64,000 nt of DNA, from assembly GCA_016278505.1 (NCBI GenBank), contig JADQBQ010000024.1, positions 1-64,000 on the forward strand, in the 5' to 3' direction. The DNA is from Clostridiales bacterium (GTDB lineage: Bacteria; Bacillota; Desulfotomaculia; Desulfotomaculales; VENG01). Position numbers and translations under genes: made by a program. The notes under the pieces were generated by a model that saw only the letters and a program-made list of their open reading frames with translations, searched no databases and was not told the origin of the DNA. Positions within the stretch are counted from its first letter, which is position 1, and each line of letters begins with the position of its first letter. This document shows positions 24,992 to 34,525 of this stretch, piece after piece.

Positions 24992-26569
24992 TTATTCTGT
25001 TATCAAGCCATGCCTTGCCATATTTGCTTTAACGGTTGGAAAGTAGTTTAGGTTGGTGTGAGGTAAAAACTTACTGCTCACGAATTTATTCATAAATACT
25101 TCGTTGGCGTTCAATTCAATATAGGTTACGCGGCTTTTAATCTGCTCCAGTTCCATACGCTTGGCTTCCGATACCAGTGCCAAGCGGGCCCCTTCTCCCG
25201 CACTGTTACCCAATCTGAACATACGCTCCCGGGGCAGATCGGGATACATCCCTATGGTAATTGCAGATTCAAGATTTAAAAACTGTCCGAATGCCCCTGC
25301 GGCGTAAAAAGAACTCAGATCTTCCAGGGTACAGCCAACACTTTCCAGCAAGAGCTCCAGCGCAGCGCTGACAGCACCTTTTGTCCTCATAAGATTGTTA
25401 ATATCCCTCTGGGTTACAACAATATCCTTGTCCGTCGCGCTTTCTGCGGCTTGAACGACGGTATAATAATCTCCCTTTTTAAATTTACCGGCCCTATCTA
25501 TAATGCCGGCCAAGAACATTTGTGCCAGACAATCAACTAATCCCGACCCACATATTCCTCTGGCCTGCTTGCCACCTATTACTTTATAACTAACAGAACC
25601 CCCAGAATCAATGGTAACCTGCTCCACGGCACCAGGCTCTGCCCTCATTCCTGCCTCAGCCACCCCGCCTTCTAGGGCCGGCCCTGCAGCTCCGGCACAG
25701 GCAACCAACCAATCCTGATTACCCATGATCATTTCCCCGTTAGTACCAATGTCCACTAAAAGCCCTATTCCATCCTTTTTATGCATGCCGCTTACCAATA
25801 CACCCGCAACAGCGTCGCCACCTACGTAGCTGCCTATCCCGGGCAGACAGTAAACCGGTGCGGCTGTATTAATGTTTAAGCCAACTTCTTGAGCAGTCAA
25901 CAATCCAGGATCATTTACTACCGGTGTATACGGGGCCATACATATGTTGGCAGGGTTAAGTCCTAATAAAAGATGGATCATAGTGGTGTTTCCGGCTAAT
26001 GCGGCCGCAGCAATTTTCTGTGCATCAATACCGTTACGTTTGCACAGCTCCCGCTGAAGCCCGTTCAACGTTTGCAGTACGGCGTCCTGCAGCCGGTGCA
26101 AACCGCGCTCTGCACCGGCTATGTATATCCGGGTTAAAATATCCTCTCCCAAAGTAGATTGCAGGTTATAGTCAGCCTCCGCCTCAACTATGTCTCCGGT
26201 GGTTAAGTCCACCAGGTATACTACCGCTGTTGTGGTCCCAACATCCACGGCCAGCCCGTACAAGGGAGTTTCCACATGCCCATCTTCCACATCGATAACA
26301 TCCCAACCGGTATTTTTCTTCCCCACTGTGACTGTCACTTTCCAATGGCCTGACCTGCATTTACTTGATATGATGTTCATTTTAGCAAGGCAAATGTTCA
26401 CCGGGGCATCTAATTCGCGCTCCAGAGTCCTTTTCACTTTGTCCACATCGGCTTGATTATTGATAAGACTGGGCTCTTCCAATGTTAAAAGAATCTTTCT
26501 GCTCATCGGGGATAGATTTGAATTCCTTATAATTCTATCCCGGAGGATAAAGCTTTTATTGCCACTCAA
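24992..26569 (-). CDS. RACo-like ASKHA ATPase (DUF4445), lacking the ferredoxin domain
   Basis: Protein of 525 aa matching the middle and C-terminal domains of reductive activators of corrinoid proteins (RACo). The ASKHA phosphate loop GLAVDVGTTTAVVYLVDL is near residue 105, with further blocks ALAGNTTMIHLLLGL, LLVDIGTNGEM, ACAGAAGPALEGG, ICGSGLVD and FYAAGAFGQFLN. Known RACo proteins start with a plant-type [2Fe-2S] ferredoxin; here the sequence begins in the linker and no CxxxxCxxC set is visible. The region upstream is only 131 bases and carries another gene's terminator, so it is not a simple frameshift. TTG at 26569 is six bases after GAGGTG. It may reactivate a corrinoid enzyme using a separate electron donor. 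Confidence 0.85.
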   Translation of the reverse strand: MSGNKSFILRDRIIRNSNLSPMSRKILLTLEEPSLINNQADVDKVKRTLERELDAPVNICLAKMNIISSKCRSGHWKVTVTVGKKNTGWDVIDVEDGHVETPLYGLAVDVGTTTAVVYLVDLTTGDIVEAEADYNLQSTLGEDILTRIYIAGAERGLHRLQDAVLQTLNGLQRELCKRNGIDAQKIAAAALAGNTTMIHLLLGLNPANICMAPYTPVVNDPGLLTAQEVGLNINTAAPVYCLPGIGSYVGGDAVAGVLVSGMHKKDGIGLLVDIGTNGEMIMGNQDWLVACAGAAGPALEGGVAEAGMRAEPGAVEQVTIDSGGSVSYKVIGGKQARGICGSGLVDCLAQMFLAGIIDRAGKFKKGDYYTVVQAAESATDKDIVVTQRDINNLMRTKGAVSAALELLLESVGCTLEDLSSFYAAGAFGQFLNLESAITIGMYPDLPRERMFRLGNSAGEGARLALVSEAKRMELEQIKSRVTYIELNANEVFMNKFVSSKFLPHTNLNYFPTVKANMARHGLITE

Positions 26570-26667
26570 ATAACACACCTCATTATACCGTTTTGTAAAA
26601 TTCCCACTCCCGTAACCCTTTTTTATTCTCTATCAACTATACCACAATACTACGCCCGACAAAAAAC

Positions 26668-26700
26668 AAAACCGAGATACCTAATCGGTATCCCGGTTTT
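26668..26700 (-). terminator. Terminator of the winged-helix/coiled-coil gene
   Basis: AAAACCGAGATACC pairs with GGTATCCCGGTTTT (one mismatch), followed on the minus strand by GTTTTGTTTTTTG, directly at the end of the coiled-coil gene. Confidence 0.88.
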
Positions 26701-28095
26701 TTAAAGAGTTTGGCTCGCTCTGCGATCAAAAATAGAAATGATCTTGATCAGCAGTCGAACAAAAGGATTCCTCATCCTGATCTCCAATCTCTTATATTCA
26801 TCTTTGGCCCGGTTTAACTCTTGGTGAGCCATGCGAAGGGATTTCCGCAAGTCCTCATTCCCTTCCAGTGCTCCTTTTAAATCATTACCTAAAAGGTTCA
26901 CTTCTTCCCTTAGTTTCTTTTCACCATTTCCGTTTAGCTCCTTCACACGTTCTAACTTTTGCTTTAATTCTACTATTTCGGTCTGTAATTCTGCCACCCG
27001 GGTTGCATGTGCATCTTTTAATTCCACTATCTTAGCTTTATTTTCTCTGTCTTTTTCTTTATACTGCTGCAGTTTGGAAAACATGGATTCCAGATTAGCC
27101 TGTGTTTTTGATAAATTGTTTTGGAGTCTTGCTGTTTCTTCTTCCTGTTCCCGGGCCCGGCCGACCCACAGCCTGCACTGATGAAGAATGCTTTCGGCCT
27201 TAGCCTCTGTCTTGTCCAAATGCTCTTTATACCTGTATATTTCTTTCTTCCTTAAAGAAAGAAGTAAATCTTTTTCTGCCAACTGAGTCAATAGCTGGTC
27301 ATTATATCCCACATCTTCTACTCTCGCGGCCAATGCAGCAGCCGCTTCCCTGTGCGCTATACTTACCTCCTGTAACTGTCTTTGCATAGCGCTTACTTGA
27401 TTTTGCCACCTCTGCCTGTCCCTGTGCCATCGTTTTCGCTGCCGCTCCATAGCAGACAAAAACCTCTTCAAAATGTTTTCATAAGCCAAATGAGACTGGG
27501 GATCATAACACCATACCCCATCTCCTATCCGTTCAAAATACGGAAACTTTAATAAAATTTGCTTCACATCATTTTCATTGACTGTACCCCAGCATTTTAC
27601 TACTTCATAAAGTTGGTGGGAAGATAAACCGGTAGGGTGCATTTTCAATCCCTTAATCATTAACTGTTTTAGCGAATAGTTACTGTTTTCCACTTCCCAT
27701 TCAGTTAATCCCCAATGACCATTGTTAAGCTGGATAAATCTACCGTCGGATATTAGGGAGGCCTCTTCTGCTACAGCCTTCTTCTTTTTCTTTTTTCCGC
27801 TAACCTTTTGCATCTCTTTAAGACTTATTGGCTGTTGTTTAGAAAGCAGCATATTATAGAACTGATCATTTTCCCTGTTTCCTTCCAGGTTTAATAACCA
27901 CCGTGCCTGTTCATCACTAAAGAAACAAGGGTGCTGCTGCAAACATAAAGACACTTTTTCAGTTACCTGTTCCAGATCATAGTCCCTTAACATATATCTG
28001 TGTACATACGGGGAAATTTCCTCCACAGTCATAGCATCAAAGAAAAATAATGTCTTTTTCAATACATCCGTGAGAGAATGCACCTCTCCTCCCAT
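26701..28095 (-). CDS. Winged-helix (HARE/RpoE-delta-like) and coiled-coil protein
   Basis: Unnamed protein of 464 aa. Residues about 8-200 look like two or three winged-helix modules similar to HARE-HTH and to the RNA-polymerase delta subunit: the segment DGRFIQLNNGHWGLTEWE (117-134) and FPYFERIGDGVWCYD (185-198) are delta-like wing ends. A run of six lysines lies at 101-106. Residues about 205-440 are a long, highly charged coiled coil, and the last 20 residues (NPFVRLLIKIISIF) form a hydrophobic or amphipathic tail. The ATG follows GGAAGGTG. It stands alone with its own terminator. A role in linking nucleic acid or RNA polymerase to a membrane or filament is conceivable but not shown. Confidence 0.75.
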   Translation of the reverse strand: MGGEVHSLTDVLKKTLFFFDAMTVEEISPYVHRYMLRDYDLEQVTEKVSLCLQQHPCFFSDEQARWLLNLEGNRENDQFYNMLLSKQQPISLKEMQKVSGKKKKKKAVAEEASLISDGRFIQLNNGHWGLTEWEVENSNYSLKQLMIKGLKMHPTGLSSHQLYEVVKCWGTVNENDVKQILLKFPYFERIGDGVWCYDPQSHLAYENILKRFLSAMERQRKRWHRDRQRWQNQVSAMQRQLQEVSIAHREAAAALAARVEDVGYNDQLLTQLAEKDLLLSLRKKEIYRYKEHLDKTEAKAESILHQCRLWVGRAREQEEETARLQNNLSKTQANLESMFSKLQQYKEKDRENKAKIVELKDAHATRVAELQTEIVELKQKLERVKELNGNGEKKLREEVNLLGNDLKGALEGNEDLRKSLRMAHQELNRAKDEYKRLEIRMRNPFVRLLIKIISIFDRRASQTL

Positions 28096-28222
28096 TATGT
28101 GTCACCTTCCTTAATTGGCATTTAATTACATATCATTTTAGTAGTTCTCTGGAAAAATATGTTTTCCTTCTAAAAAGCAAAATTTGTTAAATTAAAAAGG
28201 GAAATTTTTCTGAAATTTGAAC

Positions 28223-28252
28223 TTGTATAGTAAAACGTTTATGCCATATAAT
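28223..28252 (+). promoter_or_regulatory. Possible sigma-A promoter of acuA
   Basis: TTGTAT (28223-28228) and TATAAT (28247-28252) are separated by 18 bases, and the -10 lies 57 bases before the chosen GTG start. An AAACGTTT palindrome lies in the spacer. Confidence 0.5.
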
Positions 28253-28308
28253 TAAGGTAATGGTGAATTTATGCATCGTTGACCCATATTATTGACGGGA
28301 GGGATAGG

Positions 28309-28926
28309 GTGATTGGCAAAGAATTGAACGAAAATATTCAGGCTGGCACCGCCCACATAGAAGGACCAGTATCAGGCCGTTACGTAACAACATTAACTTT
28401 GGATGATGAATTAAATAATTTCCGGACACCCGATAAGCAGTTAGATGCTTTGGCCGGTATTGCTGATTCTGTTGACGGTCTCTTGTATATACTACGCAGT
28501 GGGCAGACAGTTGTCGGTTATGTTAGCTTCCACGCCCCTGACCCGTATAGCCGGTGGAGCCAACACCCCAAGGTTTTAGAACTGGGCGCGATAGAACTAA
28601 GCCCTAAATTTCGAGGTAAAAAATTAGGTATAAAGCTGCTTCAATATGCTTTTTCTAATCCTATCATGGAGGAAAGGGTCGCCATAACCACTGAATACTG
28701 CTGGCATTGGGATTTAGACAATACCGGGCTGGACATTTGGTCGTACCAAAAAATGCTAACCAGACTATTTGGTTCTGTAGGCCTCAAATATACCTCTACA
28801 GATGATCCGGACATTTGTGAACACGTTGCCAACGTGTTAATGGTCCGGTACGGAAAAAATTTATCCAGTGACGATGTTAATCTATTTGAGAGCTTATTAA
28901 TCTCCGGAACGCGACAATATTACTAA
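28309..28926 (+). CDS. acuA: GNAT protein acetyltransferase AcuA
   Basis: GNAT acetyltransferase, 205 aa, resembling Bacillus AcuA, which acetylates the catalytic lysine of AMP-forming acetyl-CoA synthetase and switches it off. The match to AcuA as I remember it covers the length: VEGPVSG-like IEGPVSGRY near the start, GYVSFHAPDPYSRWS, the acetyl-CoA loop GAIELSPKFRGKKLGIKLL, and TTEYCWHWDLDNTGLDIWSYQKML followed by DDPDICEHVANVLMVRYGK. The GTG at 28309 is five bases after GGGAGGG. The acuB and acuC (deacetylase) genes are not next to it. The two acyl-CoA synthetases at 8-12 kb are natural targets, though this is inferred. Confidence 0.88.
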   Translation: MIGKELNENIQAGTAHIEGPVSGRYVTTLTLDDELNNFRTPDKQLDALAGIADSVDGLLYILRSGQTVVGYVSFHAPDPYSRWSQHPKVLELGAIELSPKFRGKKLGIKLLQYAFSNPIMEERVAITTEYCWHWDLDNTGLDIWSYQKMLTRLFGSVGLKYTSTDDPDICEHVANVLMVRYGKNLSSDDVNLFESLLISGTRQYY

Positions 28927-28950
28927 TTAATTGTTCGTGTAGGGAAACAG

Positions 28951-28985
28951 AAAGACTGCCTGATATCTCCAATCAGGCAGTCTTT
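28951..28985. terminator. Bidirectional terminator between acuA and guaB
   Basis: AAAGACTGCCTGAT and ATCAGGCAGTCTTT form a perfect 14-base stem with a 7-base loop between the convergent genes. Confidence 0.9.
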
Positions 28986-29000
28986 AATATCTTTTAACAC

Positions 29001-30473
<1,473 letters not shown>

Positions 30474-30574
30474 TCATGAGAACTATATTTAAACAACGAT
30501 AACTAAATAAATATATTTAAGTATTATAGCATACGTTAAGCAAGCTGTACCATAAAATATTTACCAGCCTATAC

Positions 30575-30970
30575 TCACTTAAAGTGAAATTGCCATTTAC
30601 CCGCTTTCAGCTGGTTAGCCAGCCAAACCTTTAAAACCTGCCGAAAATAATGTCTGGCAGACGGAAACATGAATATTAGCCCAATACCGGCCGTTAACAC
30701 ACCTGGCGTTATTAATAGTAACCCCCCGACTAAGACCAGTGCTCCGTCCAACAAAGTATCAGCCGGCAATCTACCAGCGGCCAGTTCACTTTGCACCTTA
30801 TGAAAAACATACAACCCTTGCTTTTTAACCAAAAAAAATCCCAGTGCCCCGAGCCCAATCACAAGTGTCAGGGTTGCCCATACTCCTAACTCCTGACCAA
30901 TTTTGATTAACAAAAACATCTCTACTAAAGGAATTAATATAAAAACGGCGAGTAATTTTTTTGCCAGCAA
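30575..30970 (-). CDS. FxsA family membrane protein
   Basis: Integral membrane protein of 131 aa with the FxsA pattern: a first hydrophobic helix (LLAVFILIPLVEMFLLIKIG), a glycine-rich second segment (TLTLVIGLGALGFFLVKKQG), then VLVGGLLLITPGVLTAGIGLIFMFP, and a charged C-terminal tail. E. coli FxsA relieves phage T7 exclusion by F plasmids; the normal cell role is not known. The start is TTG nine bases after GGGGAGG; a longer frame to 31030 adds a spurious hydrophobic leader without a ribosome site. Confidence 0.85.
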   Translation of the reverse strand: MLAKKLLAVFILIPLVEMFLLIKIGQELGVWATLTLVIGLGALGFFLVKKQGLYVFHKVQSELAAGRLPADTLLDGALVLVGGLLLITPGVLTAGIGLIFMFPSARHYFRQVLKVWLANQLKAGKWQFHFK

Positions 30971-31120
30971 TTTCTTGGGCCTCCCCGGAATGTACATTAA
31001 AATAATTTCAAATAATATTACAAAAAACAAAGTATGTCAAGAGAAACCTGACATATATGCCGTAATTAACATCACATACGCTTATACATAAGGGGCAAAA
31101 TATATAGCGGAGGTGTTAAC

Positions 31121-31435
31121 ATGGCTGATGATATACTGATACAGTCAGCAACACCCGGTTTAAATAACTTGAAGTATGAAGTGGCGAGTGAACTTGGCTA
31201 TGGTAGCATAGTGGGACAACCCAGGGTAACTCCTCAAAACTTCGGCCCCATCACTCACAATATGAAATATGAACTGGCCGGTGAACTGGGAATTGAAGAT
31301 GAAATTAAAAACGGTTACTGGGGAAACGTATCATCCCGTGCATGCGGGGCAGTAGGCGGACGTATTGGAGGAAAAATAGGCGGCAATATGGTACGCCAAA
31401 TGATCCAATACGCCGAACAAAACATGTCTCAATAA
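31121..31435 (+). CDS. Alpha/beta-type small acid-soluble spore protein with a duplicated protease-site motif
   Basis: DNA-binding spore protein, 104 aa. The C-terminal half has the family signature: NMKYELAGELGIED (49-60), then GYWGNVSSRACGAVGGRIGGKIGGNMVRQMIQYAEQ. Residues 18-26 (KYEVASELG) repeat the KYE-x-A-x-ELG segment where the germination protease GPR cuts, and the spacer between copies is rich in Pro, Gly and Asn. Common SASPs are 60-75 aa with one such site. The ATG follows GCGGAGGTGTTAAC. Expected to be made in the forespore under sigma-G; I could not place a -35/-10 at correct spacing. Ends at a strong terminator. Confidence 0.9.
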   Translation: MADDILIQSATPGLNNLKYEVASELGYGSIVGQPRVTPQNFGPITHNMKYELAGELGIEDEIKNGYWGNVSSRACGAVGGRIGGKIGGNMVRQMIQYAEQNMSQ

Positions 31436-31450
31436 CCCTAGCCTGGCCTG

Positions 31451-31495
31451 AAAAAAAGCGCGCTAAAATCACTTCCCTTAGCGCGCACTTTTTTT
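31451..31495 (+). terminator. Terminator of the SASP gene
   Basis: AGCGCGCTAA and TTAGCGCGC form the stem, preceded by A7 and followed by AC and T7. It is closely similar in stem and loop to the terminator at 23667-23710. Confidence 0.88.
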
Positions 31496-31525
31496 ACACT
31501 TTACACCTTAGCAAATCGGTCTTTT

Positions 31526-31756
31526 CTAATCCTGTCCCATTATAGAACCTAACCCTTTACGCATAAAATGATCCTTTAGATGCGCTATTACATTAGAGGA
31601 TACTCCAAACTCCTGAGCCATTTCATAATTTGTTCTATCCTTTTCGACGGCTTTAATAAAGGCATCAAAATCTACTCCCACTTCACCAGTCTTCACTTTT
31701 AAACTTGGCTCCGTACTCCAAGGTACACGAGATCTAATAAATTCTTCCACGGGCAT
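31526..31756 (-). CDS. Small helix-turn-helix-like protein
   Basis: Unrecognised protein of 76 aa from the ATG at 31756, which is four to five bases after AAAAGGA; the frame is open to a TTG at 31789. The second half (NYEMAQEFGVSSNVIAHLKDHFMRKG) is a plausible helix-turn-helix, the first half holds RSRVPWSTEPSLKVKTG. It lies between the SASP terminator and the ytrHI genes, on the minus strand. A short sporulation-related or housekeeping regulator is possible; no family can be named. Confidence 0.55.
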   Translation of the reverse strand: MPVEEFIRSRVPWSTEPSLKVKTGEVGVDFDAFIKAVEKDRTNYEMAQEFGVSSNVIAHLKDHFMRKGLGSIMGQD

Positions 31757-31860
31757 CACATCCTTTTGCTTTTCACTTATTGTATCCAACCTTCTATTCT
31801 TTATTAGCAGTAAATCATTTTACTGTTCGCCCTTTTATGGAAGTAAATATTGCGTCATTC

Positions 31861-32331
31861 TCATTCCTCATTTGCTGAAATGGGTTCAGCCTCCAAATAT
31901 ACAATCACCGTTTTAGTTAAAACTACCAATTTAACATTAAGGTTGAACTTGCGCCCATCAACCTGTATTGCTCTTCCATCAATGATTTCCGGGATAAGCA
32001 TATAATCCACATCGTTTATTTCTTGCCCTTTAATTACCTTTAACCAGTCTTCTACACTTTCCTCTGCTGTTAATATTGCTGAACTTTCTTCATAGCCGGT
32101 TAATTCTTCCCCCACAAATCCTACTTCAACTTCTATTCCTGTTATTATTTGTCTTTCATTTTTTTCCAGACTCTCTTTCAGTGATTGTAGTTCCCTTTCA
32201 CTTACCGAAAGTTGCTGTCGCAGTGCCTGGTTGCTTATATGGAGGTTATCAATTTGTTTACCGATCATTATATTGGTGACCGAAGCGCCGACCAGAACCC
32301 CAATAATCAATATCATTAAATAACGGCCCAT
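31861..32331 (-). CDS. ytrI: Membrane protein in YtrI position (probable sporulation protein YtrI)
   Basis: Protein of 156 aa with one N-terminal membrane helix (residues about 3-22, YLMILIIGVLVGASVTNIMI), a coiled coil (about 28-65, DNLHISNQALRQQLSVSERELQ) and a C-terminal beta-rich domain. It starts four bases after the stop of the ytrH gene, and YtrH/YtrI are adjacent sporulation membrane proteins in Bacillus. The topology fits YtrI but sequence similarity is too low for me to be certain, so the name rests mainly on position. ATG follows AAAGGG with seven bases spacing; a longer frame to 32409 would run into ytrH. Confidence 0.65.
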   Translation of the reverse strand: MGRYLMILIIGVLVGASVTNIMIGKQIDNLHISNQALRQQLSVSERELQSLKESLEKNERQIITGIEVEVGFVGEELTGYEESSAILTAEESVEDWLKVIKGQEINDVDYMLIPEIIDGRAIQVDGRKFNLNVKLVVLTKTVIVYLEAEPISANEE

Positions 32332-32335
32332 TTGA

Positions 32336-32662
32336 TTACCCTTTATCACCAACCAGTACGAGCAGAAAATAATAACCCACTTGCGTTCCGGCAATGGCGC
32401 TAACGACAAAGCATAATTGCTTAATCATAGCTCTTACCTCACCTTCAAAAAGCCCGGACTCTAACACCTCTAAAAATGAAAAAGTACCGCCCAGAGAAGC
32501 TGCCACAGCCCATATTTTAATTTCCCTGGCTAATTTAAGCATCGTAGTTACCGGTGGCTCCTTAGCCAGGAGAGCAGCTAAAGAACCAATTAAACTAGCT
32601 CCCAACATCATCCCCAGAGCCGTACAAAACACTAAAATTACTTTATGTTGAAAAGCTTCCAA
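32336..32662 (-). CDS. ytrH: Sporulation membrane protein YtrH
   Basis: Small membrane protein of 108 aa that matches the YtrH family well: a first helix LVFCTALGMMLGASLIGSLAALLA, the block EPPVTTMLKLAREIKIWAVAASLGGTF, ESGLFEGEVRAMIKQ, and a last helix CFVVSAIAGTQVGYYFLLVLV. In Bacillus ytrH is made in the mother cell under sigma-E and is needed for efficient spore formation. Start TTG at 32662, eight bases after GGCGGG; the open frame reaches 32737 without a ribosome site. A sigma-E-like promoter lies 32 bases upstream. Confidence 0.88.
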   Translation of the reverse strand: MEAFQHKVILVFCTALGMMLGASLIGSLAALLAKEPPVTTMLKLAREIKIWAVAASLGGTFSFLEVLESGLFEGEVRAMIKQLCFVVSAIAGTQVGYYFLLVLVGDKG

Positions 32663-32693
32663 TACATATACCCGCCTTTTTTTATTATTGTTG

Positions 32694-32723
32694 ATTACTA
32701 TGAGCAAGCAAACCATAAAATGC
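32694..32723 (-). promoter_or_regulatory. Sigma-E-like promoter of ytrH-ytrI
   Basis: On the minus strand GCATTTT, 14 bases, then CATAGTAAT. This fits the sigma-E pattern (-35 near GAATATT, -10 near CATACAAT, spacing 14-15) and lies 32 bases before the ytrH start. The remaining gap to mscS (up to 32967) is AT-rich with no other gene seen. Confidence 0.5.
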
Positions 32724-32967
32724 CAGGCATCGGGCAAAAACCTAAAATACTAAAAACATTTACTTTCACTTTACGGGGTAGATTAAATTTGTCTAAATAG
32801 AATAAAATGATGCAAATAGCAATATGAAGAAAAAACCAGTCTAATAGAGCTGCAACCCTTGTATTTAACCGCAATCTCTCATTTTTGCTCTATACGTCTC
32901 TGGCACGCAATAAATTTTCCAAGTATATTCTAGATGGAAATATTTTAGCAGCAGGAGTGGATCGATA

Positions 32968-33900
32968 ATGGAAAATATCAAGCAAATATTAACAGAACAG
33001 TTCCCACGTATGGCAGAAATCTTTTCTGCAGTTGACCTGCTTCAAATTGCCCAAAGTACCCTATTTATAATTTTGATAATTTTTGGTACATACCTTTTAT
33101 TGAAAATACGCTACAACATCATTATCCGGGCTTTCCGCTTTGCTCGGCTGGATGAAAACAAGAAAGAAACTCTGGTTTCCCTACTTATGTCTTCCACCAG
33201 GTATGTTTTATATATTATCTCATCATTGCTAGTAATTACTGTATTTGTGCCCATGAAACAAATTACACCCATCCTGGCCGGAGCCGGGGTAGTAGGCTTA
33301 GCTATCGGCTTTGGGGCTCAAAGTCTGGTAAAAGATATTATTACTGGTTTTTTTATTATGTTCGAAGATCAATTCCATGTAGGAGATTTTGTGGAAGTAA
33401 ATAATTCTGTAACGGGCACGGTGGAAGAAATGGGATTGCGCATGACAACTATACGTGAGTGGTCGGGAAAGAAATTCTATATAGCTAATTCCAACATTGA
33501 TACCATACGCAACTATAATAGGGAGGAACTCAGAGCAATTGTCGCCGCTACTTTTCCTTACGAGGAAAATCCTGCACACATAAGAATGATATTGGAGGAG
33601 GTCTGCCAGGAACTGCAAACAGATTACGCTGACCACTTACTTAAAAATCCAAACGGGCAATTCGTTGAGGAGCCACAAGTTTACGGGGTATCCGACATCA
33701 ATAATAATGACCGGGGAGGCACATTTATTCTCACGGCTAAAACGTTACCTGCATCTTTATGGACCATTGAAAAAGTGACCAAAGAAATTATCTGGCGTAA
33801 ATGTAATGAAAACAATGTACAACTGGCCTACCCCCGCAGGGTCTTGGAAAATGCACACATTTCCGAGGAAAAGGAAATATCTACTGAGAAGACAAATTAA
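32968..33900 (+). CDS. MscS family mechanosensitive channel
   Basis: Small-conductance mechanosensitive channel of 310 aa. Three membrane helices: about residues 26-46, 68-90, and the pore helix TM3 near 95-125 (PILAGAGVVGLAIGFGAQSLVKDIITGFFIMFEDQ), followed by the beta domain GDFVEVNNSVTGTVEEMGLRMTTIREWSGKKFYIANSNI and the C-terminal alpha/beta domain. The Gly/Ala packing pattern of the pore helix is intact. It acts as a pressure valve under osmotic downshock. It ends 13 bases from the convergent cobC gene, leaving no room for an obvious terminator. Confidence 0.94.
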   Translation: MENIKQILTEQFPRMAEIFSAVDLLQIAQSTLFIILIIFGTYLLLKIRYNIIIRAFRFARLDENKKETLVSLLMSSTRYVLYIISSLLVITVFVPMKQITPILAGAGVVGLAIGFGAQSLVKDIITGFFIMFEDQFHVGDFVEVNNSVTGTVEEMGLRMTTIREWSGKKFYIANSNIDTIRNYNREELRAIVAATFPYEENPAHIRMILEEVCQELQTDYADHLLKNPNGQFVEEPQVYGVSDINNNDRGGTFILTAKTLPASLWTIEKVTKEIIWRKCNENNVQLAYPRRVLENAHISEEKEISTEKTN

Positions 33901-33913
33901 AGATTTCTTCACC

Positions 33914-34525
33914 TTACCCAAGGTGGCTGCAATCATTAAATAACTCTAAAATACCCTTTTCCCACTGAGGGAAGTACACTATGTTAAGCGCCAGGTTATC
34001 TTGCTTAAGCCGCCAGTATTGGTTTAAATCCATCCCTAATACACTGCTGATTATGGATTTGACAACACCACCATGCGTCACAATTAATACAGTTTGGTCT
34101 GCATGTATTTTGCAAGTTTTTAAAAGTGTCGCCATGCTTCTATCGACTACATCCCCCAGCGACTCACCGCCCGGAACCCGTGTTGCAAGAGGGTCTTGCC
34201 ACCAACGAGCAGCAGAGCGGGAATATTTTTGCTGGATTTCCTTATAGGTAAGTCCTTCCCAGGCACCAAAATTTATTTCCCCAAACCCGCGCTCCTGTTC
34301 AACTTTAAGGTTATGATGGGCGGCAATAATGCTTGCCGTTTCATAGGCACGGTTAAGATTACTGGAATAAATCCCACCAAATTCTACTTTTTGCAGCCTT
34401 TCAGCCAGAGCACAGGCCTGTTTCTTTCCTTGTTTTGATAATTCTACATCAGTTTGGCCTTGAAACCTCATCGTGGCGTTCCATTCTGTCTCTCCATGCC
34501 TTACCAAATAGACACGGCAATTCAT
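33914..34525 (-). CDS. cobC: Alpha-ribazole phosphatase (histidine phosphatase family)
   Basis: Histidine phosphatase of 203 aa: VRHGETEWN near residue 8 with the phospho-accepting His, a second Arg/His pair, and VTHGGVVKSI near residue 150. Alone the fold could be a phosphoglycerate mutase-like enzyme, but it overlaps the cobD start by four bases and ends the cob operon, so removal of the phosphate from alpha-ribazole-5'-P or adenosylcobalamin-5'-P is the likely job. The ATG follows GGAGCGAAGAT. Confidence 0.88.
   Translation of the reverse strand: MNCRVYLVRHGETEWNATMRFQGQTDVELSKQGKKQACALAERLQKVEFGGIYSSNLNRAYETASIIAAHHNLKVEQERGFGEINFGAWEGLTYKEIQQKYSRSAARWWQDPLATRVPGGESLGDVVDRSMATLLKTCKIHADQTVLIVTHGGVVKSIISSVLGMDLNQYWRLKQDNLALNIVYFPQWEKGILELFNDCSHLG

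Noticed and set aside
31040-31120. Sigma-G promoter before the SASP gene
   Set aside because: TGACAT and CATACG are present, but the spacing is about 20 bases instead of 17-18.
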